DNA of 11,470 nucleotides from QQUD01 sp039029915. GTDB lineage: Bacteria > Chloroflexota > Anaerolineae > Promineifilales > Promineifilaceae. The translations under genes were made by a program, and so were the position numbers. Every line of letters begins with the position of its first letter. Position 1 is the first letter of the stretch. This document shows, piece after piece, positions 1-6,717 of this stretch. The notes under the pieces were generated by a model that was not told the origin of the DNA, ran no database searches, and was given only the letters and a program-made list of their open reading frames with translations. Where the stretch lies: contig JBCCFD010000243.1 in NCBI GenBank assembly GCA_039029915.1, positions 1-11,470 of the forward strand. The letters are read 5' to 3'.

Positions 1-215
1 CGCAGAACGTACTGTACGTGGCGCGGGTGATTAAGCGCAACGGCATCAGTAATGCCTAAATCGATGCGGAAGATGTCACCGTGTTCCTGATGGGCCGTTT
101 TTAAATAGTCAAACTGCTGTTTGGCAATATAAGGAAGTGCACCAACGAGTGGTAATCGTTTTGCGGTTGGCATTTGTTGAGCTGGGGTCGCTTGTGAAAT
201 TGTTGTTTGAAGCAT
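1..215 (-). CDS. Cytochrome P450, N-terminal fragment (partial)
   Basis: This is the first 71 codons of a minus-strand gene that continues past the left edge of the window. The translation begins MLQTTISQ and includes the segments LPLVGALPYI, KTAHQEHGDIFRIDLG and HPRHVQYVLR. That is the usual P450 opening: a proline-rich 'LPLVG' segment, then 'YLKTAHQEHGDIFRI' leading into the first beta strands. Family knowledge: P450s are haem-thiolate monooxygenases that act on lipids, terpenoids or other small molecules. The haem-binding Cys motif lies near the C-terminus and is outside the window, so substrate and activity cannot be judged. No membrane anchor precedes the proline-rich segment, which fits a soluble bacterial P450. 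The start ATG (215-213) has an AAAGGAA ribosome site just upstream. A perfect 10-bp hairpin lies about 20 bases further upstream and would be in the 5' leader if transcription starts beyond it. Confidence 0.82.
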   Translation of the reverse strand, partial: MLQTTISQATPAQQMPTAKRLPLVGALPYIAKQQFDYLKTAHQEHGDIFRIDLGITDAVALNHPRHVQYVL

Positions 216-235
216 GGTATGTTCCTTTGGAGATG

Positions 236-260
236 TTGGTCAGGTGAGAAACCTGACCAA
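236..260. repeat. Perfect 10-bp hairpin upstream of the P450 gene
   Basis: TTGGTCAGGT (236-245) and ACCTGACCAA (251-260) are perfect reverse complements around a 5-base loop (gagaa). Read on the minus strand it sits about 20 bases before the P450 start codon. There is no T-tract after it in either direction, so it is not a typical intrinsic terminator. It could be a 5'-leader structure or a dispersed intergenic palindrome of the REP type. The palindrome is seen directly; the function is unknown. Confidence 0.75.
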
Positions 261-282
261 CTGCAGGTCACTTATTCAAGGG

Positions 283-336
283 AAACGTCTCCGGAAGATT
301 GATTCAAAACAGACGTTTTAGAAAACCTTCCGGAGA
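283..336. repeat. Two overlapping, mutually exclusive inverted repeats
   Basis: TCTCCGGAAG (288-297) pairs perfectly with CTTCCGGAGA (327-336). AAACGTCT (283-290) pairs perfectly with AGACGTTT (311-318). The left arms share bases 288-290, so the two stems compete. The region lies in the 187-base gap between the propeller gene and the P450 gene, both on the minus strand. It may be a leader or attenuator-like RNA structure, or a mosaic of intergenic palindromes. Confidence 0.65.
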
Positions 337-348
337 GATAGATGCTTT

Positions 349-403
349 AGTGAAACGAAGGGTGTTGCCTTCGTTTTATTCAAAGCAGGCGCTTTGTTTC
401 ACT
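349..403 (-). terminator. Stem-loop cluster at the end of the FG-GAP gene
   Basis: Three inverted repeats nest here: AAACGAAGG (353-361) with CCTTCGTTT (368-376) around a 6-base loop; CAAAGC (381-386) with GCTTTG (391-396) around a 4-base loop; and outer arms AGTGAAAC (349-356) with GTTTCACT (396-403). The cluster begins at the stop codon of the minus-strand propeller gene, so a 3' processing or terminator role is plausible. A strong U-tract is missing, so intrinsic termination is only tentative. Confidence 0.45.
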
Positions 404-2214
404 TAGGGCAGGGTGCCGCTATAGAAATCACCCTCTTCAGGGTTTCCGGCTAAGCCGTTATAACCCTGGTACCAAATTTGATAGTTTGTTTGCGAGACGC
501 CGTCACTGTCGCTGAAGAAGACAAAGACCGAGCCGATTTCTTCTATCTCGCTTTCTAGAGGTGTGTCGCTGCCGACAAGGGCAACTAGCTCCGCAAAGCC
601 ATCACCGTTGGTATCAACGGCCGTTACCGCTTGTCCAAACCGATCCAAATCGTCAGGCCAAATGGCGTCGTAAATGAGATCATCACCTATTGTTGTGGGA
701 CCATTTTCATCACTGTAGAAGACTTGCACCGCCCCGATTTGCACGACGCCCCCCACATCTTCGAAAGGAATGCTTGCTGCCAAATCATCGAAGCCATCGT
801 TATTGAAATCAGCGATCGTTAAGCTGTAGCCAAACAGTTCATAGTCAACAGGGATGCCTGCTGCCCCATCCGCTGCTTGGGACAAATTGGGTGGGCTGGT
901 TGTGGTGTCTAAGCCACTGTCTGAGCCAAAGACAATGTTAACGACGCCAGCATCTTGAATGGCGCTGCCGTTTGCGCCGTGTGTCTCGTATGGGGAGCCA
1001 ATGGCAAGGTCGTCTTTACCGTCGCCGTTTAGGTCACCAACGGCGAGCGAATACCCAAAGTTATCACCTAGCTCCATTGCATTGTCGATGCCAGGGGAAT
1101 CAGCTTGAATGTTTTGAGCATTTACACCCGTCAATGAGTAGTGCAGTCCAGTACCAGTTGTGCCGTAAAAAATCTGCACGCTACCAGCGCCACCGATTTC
1201 CGCACCAAGTCCATTGGTTGCCTCGATGGTATCTTCATAGGGTGAGCCAACCGCCAGGTCATCTACGCCGTCACCGTTAAAATCACCAGCCTCGAGCGCA
1301 TGCCCGAACAGATCGCCTTCCTCAGCAGTTGAGGCATCAAGTCCTTCCACGTTTTGGGTTAATATTTCATCACCAGCGCCGGTTAAACCATTGGCCGATC
1401 CATACAAAATATTGACTGCACCAGCAGCATCTGCACCATCAACGCTTTCTCTTGGTACCCCAATGGCGAGGTCTGCATGTCCGTCATTATTAAAATCCCC
1501 AGAGGCTAAGGTGGCCCCAAAGTTATCACCTTCTTCGGGCGTACCGGCGATGCTGATATGTCCTTGCGACCAGGTTTGGGTGCCTACTGTTGTGAGGCCA
1601 TTGGCCGATCCATAAAGCACTTGGACAACACCCGCGTCATCCAATCCGTTAACGTAAGAACCGGGTACGCCGATTGCTAAATCGTCAAAGCCATCGCTGT
1701 TGAAGTCGCCAAGTCCCAGTGCCTTACCGAAGAGATCCCAGCCATCAACGGCCGTATCGTCTAAATCTTCGTGCTGACGTGACCAAAGCTGATCGTCCAC
1801 GGGCGCATTGGCGGCTAAGGCGACTAGACCATTTTCGGTGCCGTAAATGACGTGAACGGCACCCGCTTGAATGTAGGTTTCCCCTTGAGTGACATCTTCA
1901 CGCGGAATGCCAATGGCTAAGTCGCCAAAACCATCGCCGTTAAAGTCAGGGAAAGCCTCAACGACCTCTTCCCCAGCATCTTCACACGCCTCATTGTTGG
2001 CAGTTTGCGGCGCACTCGCTGAAGGTGCTGGTTTGGCCGCGCTATCATTCAGCACGATGGGGAGATAGATTGTGTAACAAGCGGTTTCGCTGGCCGCCGC
2101 TGTTTTAGGCGTTTCGGCTGGCTGTGCTTGCAGTGACAGGGTCGTGATGCTGAGTAGCATCAACCCCAGAATAATTAGTTTGAAAAAATGATCTTTAAAT
2201 TGAAAATGAGTCAT
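403..2214 (-). CDS. Secreted FG-GAP / integrin-alpha-like seven-bladed beta-propeller protein
   Basis: This predicted secreted protein of 603 residues has an N-terminal signal peptide (hydrophobic stretch about 12-29, likely cut after ALQAQ-type residues near 30). A short Ser/Ala-rich linker follows, carrying TIYLPIVLN at about 48-56. Seven FG-GAP repeats come next, with Ca-binding loops of the D-x-N-x-DG type at about 90, 170, 240, 311, 394, 469 and 534 (for example DFNGDG followed by DDLAIGSP). The first loop lacks its preceding 'GDxFG' strand. The C-terminus ends EEGDFYSGTLP, which can supply it, so the propeller probably closes by strand swap and is complete. Family knowledge: such propellers bind calcium and act in adhesion or ligand binding at the cell surface; no enzymatic residues are apparent. 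The start is ATG 2214-2212, which has AGGAG nine bases upstream. An in-frame extension up to 2397 has no signal and is rejected. Repeats 2 and 3 keep an identical 17-bp DNA segment (1388-1404 and 1598-1614, 210 bp apart), indicating blade duplication. Confidence 0.88.
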   Translation of the reverse strand: MTHFQFKDHFFKLIILGLMLLSITTLSLQAQPAETPKTAAASETACYTIYLPIVLNDSAAKPAPSASAPQTANNEACEDAGEEVVEAFPDFNGDGFGDLAIGIPREDVTQGETYIQAGAVHVIYGTENGLVALAANAPVDDQLWSRQHEDLDDTAVDGWDLFGKALGLGDFNSDGFDDLAIGVPGSYVNGLDDAGVVQVLYGSANGLTTVGTQTWSQGHISIAGTPEEGDNFGATLASGDFNNDGHADLAIGVPRESVDGADAAGAVNILYGSANGLTGAGDEILTQNVEGLDASTAEEGDLFGHALEAGDFNGDGVDDLAVGSPYEDTIEATNGLGAEIGGAGSVQIFYGTTGTGLHYSLTGVNAQNIQADSPGIDNAMELGDNFGYSLAVGDLNGDGKDDLAIGSPYETHGANGSAIQDAGVVNIVFGSDSGLDTTTSPPNLSQAADGAAGIPVDYELFGYSLTIADFNNDGFDDLAASIPFEDVGGVVQIGAVQVFYSDENGPTTIGDDLIYDAIWPDDLDRFGQAVTAVDTNGDGFAELVALVGSDTPLESEIEEIGSVFVFFSDSDGVSQTNYQIWYQGYNGLAGNPEEGDFYSGTLP

Positions 2215-2223
2215 TATTATGTG

Positions 2224-2228
2224 CTCCT
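2224..2228 (-). promoter_or_regulatory. Ribosome binding site fixing the FG-GAP start
   Basis: AGGAG on the minus strand, nine bases before ATG 2214-2212. It chooses this start over the longer in-frame reading that begins at 2397. The protein then opens directly with a signal peptide. Confidence 0.75.
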
Positions 2229-2305
2229 GTAAATCTTGTTGAATACCAAGAAGGAAAAATAAATCAGTAGGTAAATTTCGGTCCACTGTTCCAAAATTTG
2301 GGGCG

Positions 2306-2333
2306 GTAGGGACATAGCCTGCTAGGTCCCTAC
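2306..2333. repeat. Long near-perfect palindrome between two secreted-protein genes
   Basis: GTAGGGAC (2306-2313) pairs perfectly with GTCCCTAC (2326-2333). After one A/G mismatch, TAGC (2315-2318) pairs with GCTA (2321-2324). On the minus strand it lies between the small acidic protein gene and the FG-GAP gene. It could be a terminator or processing hairpin, or a mobile intergenic palindrome. No T-run follows directly. Confidence 0.6.
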
Positions 2334-2366
2334 ATAAGGTGCTGTTATGAAAACAAGCACAATAGA

Positions 2367-2966
2367 TTATTGAGAAAAGGTTGGTTCTGCTTGGCACGGA
2401 TCGCCTGCTGAATTCAAAACATCAAAATCAACAACACCAACGACATCCCACAGAATAATGTCGATACCATCGTTACCGCTGCTATCATCACCATCACCAC
2501 CTTGCTGCTCAACGGCCGTTCCTGACAGTTCAATCAAGATGATGTTCTCGTTGTTCTCATGGGTCTCCAGTCTGATGACGCTGTTAGCAATGTCGAATAA
2601 AAGGTGGGTAACATCACCATTGCTTTGGCTGCTGGCCTGTACGACAACAACAGAATCTACAATGTCGTATAAAATGTCACCCAGATCATCGCCACCGTTG
2701 TTACCATCACCATCAGCGTTTTGCGGCTGGCTTTGGATGGTGATGGTCATTTCGCCAAATTCGGTGAAGGTACCGGCCACATCGTGAAAGAGGGTGCCGC
2801 TGAGGTAAACAACGGCCGTTTCATCGACACAATCATGACTGCTAGATACAACGCGAAAGTTGAAATTCTGGTAGGGTTCCTCAGCCTGTACCGTTTGTGA
2901 AAATAGCACAAGCGAGAACAATAAGGCGATTGCCCCAAATCGTTTGAATAGAGTGGAAATTGTCAT
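2367..2966 (-). CDS. Small secreted acidic protein of unknown function
   Basis: I do not recognise this family. The product is 199 residues with a clear signal peptide: a basic N-terminus (KRF), a hydrophobic core, and a probable cut after VQA at residue 28. The mature part is very acidic. It has Gly/Asp/Asn-rich stretches (NADGDGNNGGDD, GGDGDDSSGNDG) alternating with hydrophobic, probably beta-forming segments of similar pattern (ILYDIVDSVVV, LLFDIANSVI, IILWDVVGVV). These look like three degenerate internal repeats. Two cysteines, at about 46 and 191, could form one disulfide tying the ends together. The Asp-rich loops may bind calcium (inference). Two adjacent ATG codons are possible. The second (2966-2964) is preferred because AGGAG sits five bases before it and only two before the first. 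The gene follows the 68-residue protein gene by about 54 bases and precedes the propeller gene, so the three may be co-transcribed. Confidence 0.72.
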   Translation of the reverse strand: MTISTLFKRFGAIALLFSLVLFSQTVQAEEPYQNFNFRVVSSSHDCVDETAVVYLSGTLFHDVAGTFTEFGEMTITIQSQPQNADGDGNNGGDDLGDILYDIVDSVVVVQASSQSNGDVTHLLFDIANSVIRLETHENNENIILIELSGTAVEQQGGDGDDSSGNDGIDIILWDVVGVVDFDVLNSAGDPCQAEPTFSQ

Positions 2967-2971
2967 CATTT

Positions 2972-2976
2972 CTCCT
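2972..2976 (-). promoter_or_regulatory. Ribosome binding site of the small secreted protein gene
   Basis: AGGAG on the minus strand. It is two bases from the first ATG (2969) and five from the second (2966), which favours the second as the start. Confidence 0.65.
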
Positions 2977-3020
2977 GAAAATTGATAAATTGTGGTGCGT
3001 TGAGGTGTAACAACAGGTTT

Positions 3021-3227
3021 TTATTCGTTATCAAGCCCCATGCTGGAAAGGTCAGCCTGCTCTTGTACAAAGGCGAGGAGTTGCTCAACGGCCGTAAATG
3101 TTTGGCGCTCATTTTTGTGGACATGTTCCACCGTGGCGCGCCAGTCGGTGGCGCCGTTATCAACCCAAATTCGCACAAGAAAAGCATCGTAATACAATGG
3201 TGATTTTTTCGATGACTTTGTTGACAT
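3021..3227 (-). CDS. 68-residue hypothetical cytosolic protein
   Basis: This small protein starts MSTKSSKK and contains YYDAFLVRIW, DWRATVEHVH and QTFTAVEQLLAFVQEQ. The layout (two beta strands with a W-R-A-x-V-E-H-V core, a 'NERQTF' turn, then a C-terminal helix) resembles small uncharacterised proteins I recall from Chloroflexota and other environmental bacteria. I cannot name a domain. There is no signal peptide or membrane segment. The reading frame stays open upstream to 3377, but that extension looks non-coding. ATG 3227-3225 has a plausible GAAAGG ribosome site a few bases upstream. The frame gains support from an embedded ACGGCCGT palindrome (3087) that reads Thr-Ala-Val here, as in the surrounding genes. 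It lies upstream of the secreted protein gene on the same strand and diverges from the large regulator gene. Function unknown. Confidence 0.62.
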   Translation of the reverse strand: MSTKSSKKSPLYYDAFLVRIWVDNGATDWRATVEHVHKNERQTFTAVEQLLAFVQEQADLSSMGLDNE

Positions 3228-3362
3228 AGCCTGCCTTTCACTGAATGAAATAAATAAGATGTGGTAACCATAATCAGCTTCCGTCTCAAAAACGTCACAA
3301 GAAAAAACAGAGCGATAGGGTGGCAATGTGACGGCGCCAGTTGACTTTCCCATTTTGCCACT

Positions 3363-3389
3363 TTGCAACCCTGCCACATTCTCTATAAT
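3363..3389 (+). promoter_or_regulatory. Probable promoter giving a leaderless regulator transcript
   Basis: A perfect TATAAT lies at 3384-3389, with a weak -35-like TTGCAA at 3363-3368 (15-base spacer). If TATAAT occupies -12 to -7, transcription would begin exactly at the A of ATG 3396. No Shine-Dalgarno sequence precedes that ATG. A short inverted repeat, GTGGCAA near 3320 with TTGCCAC near 3356, overlaps the upstream side and could be an operator. The promoter is inferred from these spacings. Confidence 0.5.
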
Positions 3390-3395
3390 GAGCGC

Positions 3396-6300
3396 ATGGC
3401 TTCCTTCTCTTTTAAGCTACTTGGTCCTTTTCAGGCATTTGTCAACGATCAGCCTGTCGCCAAATTCCCGACAGACAAAATTCGGGGATTATTGGTTTAT
3501 CTCCTGATCCATGCGGATCAGCCTTTGCGGCGTGATGTGCTGATGGGTTTGTTTTGGCCAGAACAGACGGAAAAATCGGCGCGCCACAATCTGCGCCAGT
3601 CCCTCTATCGACTGCGCCAGACGTTTGATAAAGTGGTGCCAGACGTCAGCGATCCTTTACTGACCATGACCCGCCAAGACATTACGCTGCACAGTGAGGC
3701 GTTTGAAAGCGACGTGAGGCAGGTTGAGGCGCTGCTCAAACAGAGCCGCAACGGTGACCCAGCCCTTTTAACGGAAGCGGCTGAGCTGTACAGCGGTGAG
3801 TTTATGGCTGGGTTTTCCTTAGCCGACACGGTTGCTTTTGATGAATGGCTGCTGCTTCAGCGCGAGGGATGGCTCCAGCAAATCATGCAAATCTTGCAAA
3901 CCCTTATCGAGCATCATCGGGTGCAAGGAGAGTCGGCGCAGGTGGCCAATTATGCGGCTCGTCAAATCGAGCTAGAGCCACTGCGAGAGTCAGCCTATCG
4001 TTCATTAATGCTGGCTTCGGTGCGTCAGGGGCAGCGCAACAAAGCGCTGGCCTACTATGAAGCGTGCCGCCGCTTGTTAGATCAAGAGCTAGCGGTTGAG
4101 CCGACCGTAGAAACAACAGAACTGTATGAAAAGATAAAAGCTGAGGCGTTTCCCTCGCAGGCACCGGCTTCAGCCGATGTACAAATCCCCCGTTTGGCTA
4201 CCCCACTCGTCGGGCGAGAATCAGACATTTTGGCCGTAACTGAACATCTCTTGCAGCCTACTTGCCAATTGGTTTCGCTTTTAGGTGAGGGCGGCATTGG
4301 GAAAACGAGCTTGGCCACGGCCGTTGCCCAACAGCCACAGCTCGAGGTGCGGTTTCCAAACGGCCGTTTTATGATCCAACTGACGGGGTTAACCAGTTCT
4401 GACTATTTGATTGCCGCCATTGGCCGCGGGATGGGATTATCGTTTACCGGTAAAAAGCTAGATAAAGAGCAGCTGTGGGATTATTGCCGAACTAAAACAG
4501 CCCTACTAGTGCTCGATAATTTTGAGCATTTGATAGATGCCGTTTCGCTGCTGTCAGAACTGATTGCCGAAGCGCCTACAATGACGCTTTTAGTGACCTC
4601 ACGCGAATCGTTGAATATTAAAGCGGAACGGCGACACGTGGTTTCTGGCTTGCAATACCCTGACGATATTGCAGCTGAAGGTGAGGGGGCGTTTAGTGCC
4701 GTGGCGCTGTTTGTTGAGGCCGCTCAGCGGGTGCTGCCCACATTTGAACTCACCCCAGAGAACCAAACGGCCGTTTATGAAATTTGCCAGCTTGTTCAGG
4801 GAAGTCCGCTGGCTATTGAATTTGCCGCGGCGTGGGTGCGGCTGATGAGCTGTGATCAAATTGTGGCTCAAATTAAGCAAAACCTAGCGTTTTTGGCCTC
4901 ATCCCATCGAGATGTGCCTGAACGGCACCAAAGCATGCTGGCCGTTTTTGAGCAATCTTGGCAGCTGCTAAACGACCAAGAGCAAAATGCGCTGATGCAG
5001 CTGTCTCACTTTCGCGGCACCTTTGCGCTTGAAGCGGTCTTAACCGTCACCCAAATTTCGATGATTGATTTGGCCAGCCTGCTTGATAAATCAATGGTGC
5101 AGCGCAATGAAAACGGCCGTTATGCCCTGCATGAATTGCTCCGTCAGTTTGTGGTGCAACAGATATCAGGTGATTCATCCGCAAGGATACAGCTTGTTGA
5201 GCGGCACAGTCAGCATTACCTGGCAGGGCTGGGCAAAGTTGCTCAGCAACTATTGGGAACTGATGCTTCTGCTATTGCAATAGAGATTAAGCAGGAGCTA
5301 GATAATATTCGGCTGGCTTGGCAAACGGCCGTGACTCATGAATGGTGGGAAACAGTGCATCAAAGCGTTGATGGAATGGCAAACTATTACTTTCTTACGG
5401 GTTATTTGCCTGAGTTTTCGACTTTGTTGCTGCACGCTTTGGAAAAAAACACGGCTGTTCCCTTCCGCCTGCGTGGCATTCTGCTTGAAAATTTAGCTCT
5501 CTTGCGTATTCGCCAAGGTGATTTTGTTGAAGCCAAAAAGCAAGCTCAATGGCTTGAAAAGATAGCTCAAGATAATCATGACCCTGATCTTGAAATGCGG
5601 GCTGGCATATGCCTTGGTCGGATTCAACAGCTTCGAGGGACGTACGATGTAGCATTGGTTGCCTTTGAAACGGCCGTTACCTTCTACAAAGAAGATGCAG
5701 ATCAAACAAAACTTGCTGAGTTAAGCAAGCATATTGGATATGTTAATCATTTGCAGGGGAAATTTGATGAAGCCTTAACCCATCAGCTTAACGGGTTGCG
5801 TCTGAGCCAGACGTTGGGAAATAAAATTTTAGAAGCTGAACTATTGAGCGGGATAGGCAACGCGTATACGGCTAAAGGGGAGGCTAACTTAGCCATATCC
5901 TACTATCAAAATGCGCTAGATATCAGTAGGCGGCTCAACCAAACAGAGGGAATTGCCAGCATATTACACAACATGGGGCGGGCCTACATGCGGCAAGATC
6001 AAGAAGAAAACGCCTTGCGATGTTCACAGGAAGCCCTTGCCCTTAACCAAAAATTAGGCATTCGGCGTGGTATTGCCTTCTGTTTTAATTCCATCGGTAT
6101 TGTTTATAAACGTCAGCAAAAGCTTGAAGAGGCATTGGATTATTTCAAGAAGGCGTTAGCCATTAATCGTGAGCTAGGCATCATTGTTGAGGCTGGTAAC
6201 AACCTTGGAAATATTGGCAATACGTACAAGCGTTTAGGCAATATGGAGCTAGCCGAAGCCAACTTAAAAGAAGGGTTGCAGTTAGCGGAGGAAGCCAATC

Positions 6301-6611
6301 ACCCAGAAGGGGTCGCCAGCCATTTAGGGAATTTGGCGCTTCTTTATACGGAAGGTGAGTCATGGGAAAAAGCTGAGGCTACCTATACTCGAGCAATTGA
6401 GCTTGCCCGACAGATGAACGAAAAATTTATCCTTGCCTTTTTACTCATTTATAAAGCGAGGCTTATGCTCACATTACAACAACCAGCCACAGCCCGACCG
6501 CTTGCCGAAGAGGGAATCCAGTTGGCACAAACGTTAAACAGCACCCATCTCATGTCTGAGGGAGAATCTGTCCTCGAAGCGGTCAATGAGACATCCAAGC
6601 CATCAACTTGA
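3396..6611 (+). CDS. AfsR-like SARP/BTAD - NB-ARC - TPR transcriptional regulator
   Basis: This is a 1071-residue STAND-type regulator. Residues about 3-95 form an OmpR-like winged helix of the SARP class (FKLLGPFQAFVND, then LLVYLLIHADQPLRRDVLMG and SARHNLRQSLYRLRQ). Residues about 100-250 are the bacterial transcriptional activation (BTAD) domain. The NB-ARC ATPase follows, with Walker A GEGGIGKTS at 297-305, Walker B LLVLDNF around 370-376, the TSR sensor at 401-403 and the GSPLA motif at 469-473. A winged-helix linker leads to roughly nine TPR repeats of about 40 residues (about 690-1045; for example ALDYFKKALAINRELGI). Family knowledge: such proteins bind promoter DNA and switch on ATP binding when the TPR region senses a ligand or partner. 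Regulon and signal are unknown; the divergent secreted-protein genes are candidates. ATG 3396 is chosen because it directly begins the winged helix. An in-frame TTG at 3363 would add 11 residues unlike the family. All key ATPase motifs are intact. Confidence 0.92.
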   Translation: MASFSFKLLGPFQAFVNDQPVAKFPTDKIRGLLVYLLIHADQPLRRDVLMGLFWPEQTEKSARHNLRQSLYRLRQTFDKVVPDVSDPLLTMTRQDITLHSEAFESDVRQVEALLKQSRNGDPALLTEAAELYSGEFMAGFSLADTVAFDEWLLLQREGWLQQIMQILQTLIEHHRVQGESAQVANYAARQIELEPLRESAYRSLMLASVRQGQRNKALAYYEACRRLLDQELAVEPTVETTELYEKIKAEAFPSQAPASADVQIPRLATPLVGRESDILAVTEHLLQPTCQLVSLLGEGGIGKTSLATAVAQQPQLEVRFPNGRFMIQLTGLTSSDYLIAAIGRGMGLSFTGKKLDKEQLWDYCRTKTALLVLDNFEHLIDAVSLLSELIAEAPTMTLLVTSRESLNIKAERRHVVSGLQYPDDIAAEGEGAFSAVALFVEAAQRVLPTFELTPENQTAVYEICQLVQGSPLAIEFAAAWVRLMSCDQIVAQIKQNLAFLASSHRDVPERHQSMLAVFEQSWQLLNDQEQNALMQLSHFRGTFALEAVLTVTQISMIDLASLLDKSMVQRNENGRYALHELLRQFVVQQISGDSSARIQLVERHSQHYLAGLGKVAQQLLGTDASAIAIEIKQELDNIRLAWQTAVTHEWWETVHQSVDGMANYYFLTGYLPEFSTLLLHALEKNTAVPFRLRGILLENLALLRIRQGDFVEAKKQAQWLEKIAQDNHDPDLEMRAGICLGRIQQLRGTYDVALVAFETAVTFYKEDADQTKLAELSKHIGYVNHLQGKFDEALTHQLNGLRLSQTLGNKILEAELLSGIGNAYTAKGEANLAISYYQNALDISRRLNQTEGIASILHNMGRAYMRQDQEENALRCSQEALALNQKLGIRRGIAFCFNSIGIVYKRQQKLEEALDYFKKALAINRELGIIVEAGNNLGNIGNTYKRLGNMELAEANLKEGLQLAEEANHPEGVASHLGNLALLYTEGESWEKAEATYTRAIELARQMNEKFILAFLLIYKARLMLTLQQPATARPLAEEGIQLAQTLNSTHLMSEGESVLEAVNETSKPST

Positions 6612-6628
6612 AAACTTTAATCAAACTT

Positions 6629-6655
6629 TGTCACAAATCCAAACAGTTATTCGTC
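6629..6655 (+). promoter_or_regulatory. Predicted ECF41 sigma-factor promoter
   Basis: TGTCACA (6629-6635) and CGTC (6652-6655) are separated by exactly 16 bases. This matches the -35/-10 signature that I recall being described for ECF41 sigma factors. It lies 62 bases before the oxidoreductase start, directly upstream of the operon that encodes an ECF41-type sigma. Autoregulation of the operon is therefore predicted. The match is seen directly; the consensus is from memory, and no transcription data are available. Confidence 0.75.
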
Positions 6656-6704
6656 TACTGCTATAGAACGGACTTTGATATGAAATGTTGAGCTTTTAGC
6701 TACT

Positions 6705-6709
6705 AAGGA
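6705..6709 (+). promoter_or_regulatory. Ribosome binding site of the oxidoreductase gene
   Basis: AAGGA lies eight bases before ATG 6718 and five before an in-frame GTG at 6715. The spacing favours the ATG as the start. Confidence 0.65.
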
Positions 6710-6717
6710 AATTTGTG

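Noticed and set aside
2215..2397. N-terminal extension of the FG-GAP reading frame by 61 codons
   Set aside because: It has no ribosome site or export signal, crosses the 2306-2333 palindrome, and ATG 2214 has AGGAG plus a signal peptide.
3228..3377. 50-codon upstream extension of the 68-residue protein
   Set aside because: The added residues look like translated promoter DNA and lack the family-like pattern; ATG 3227 has its own ribosome site.
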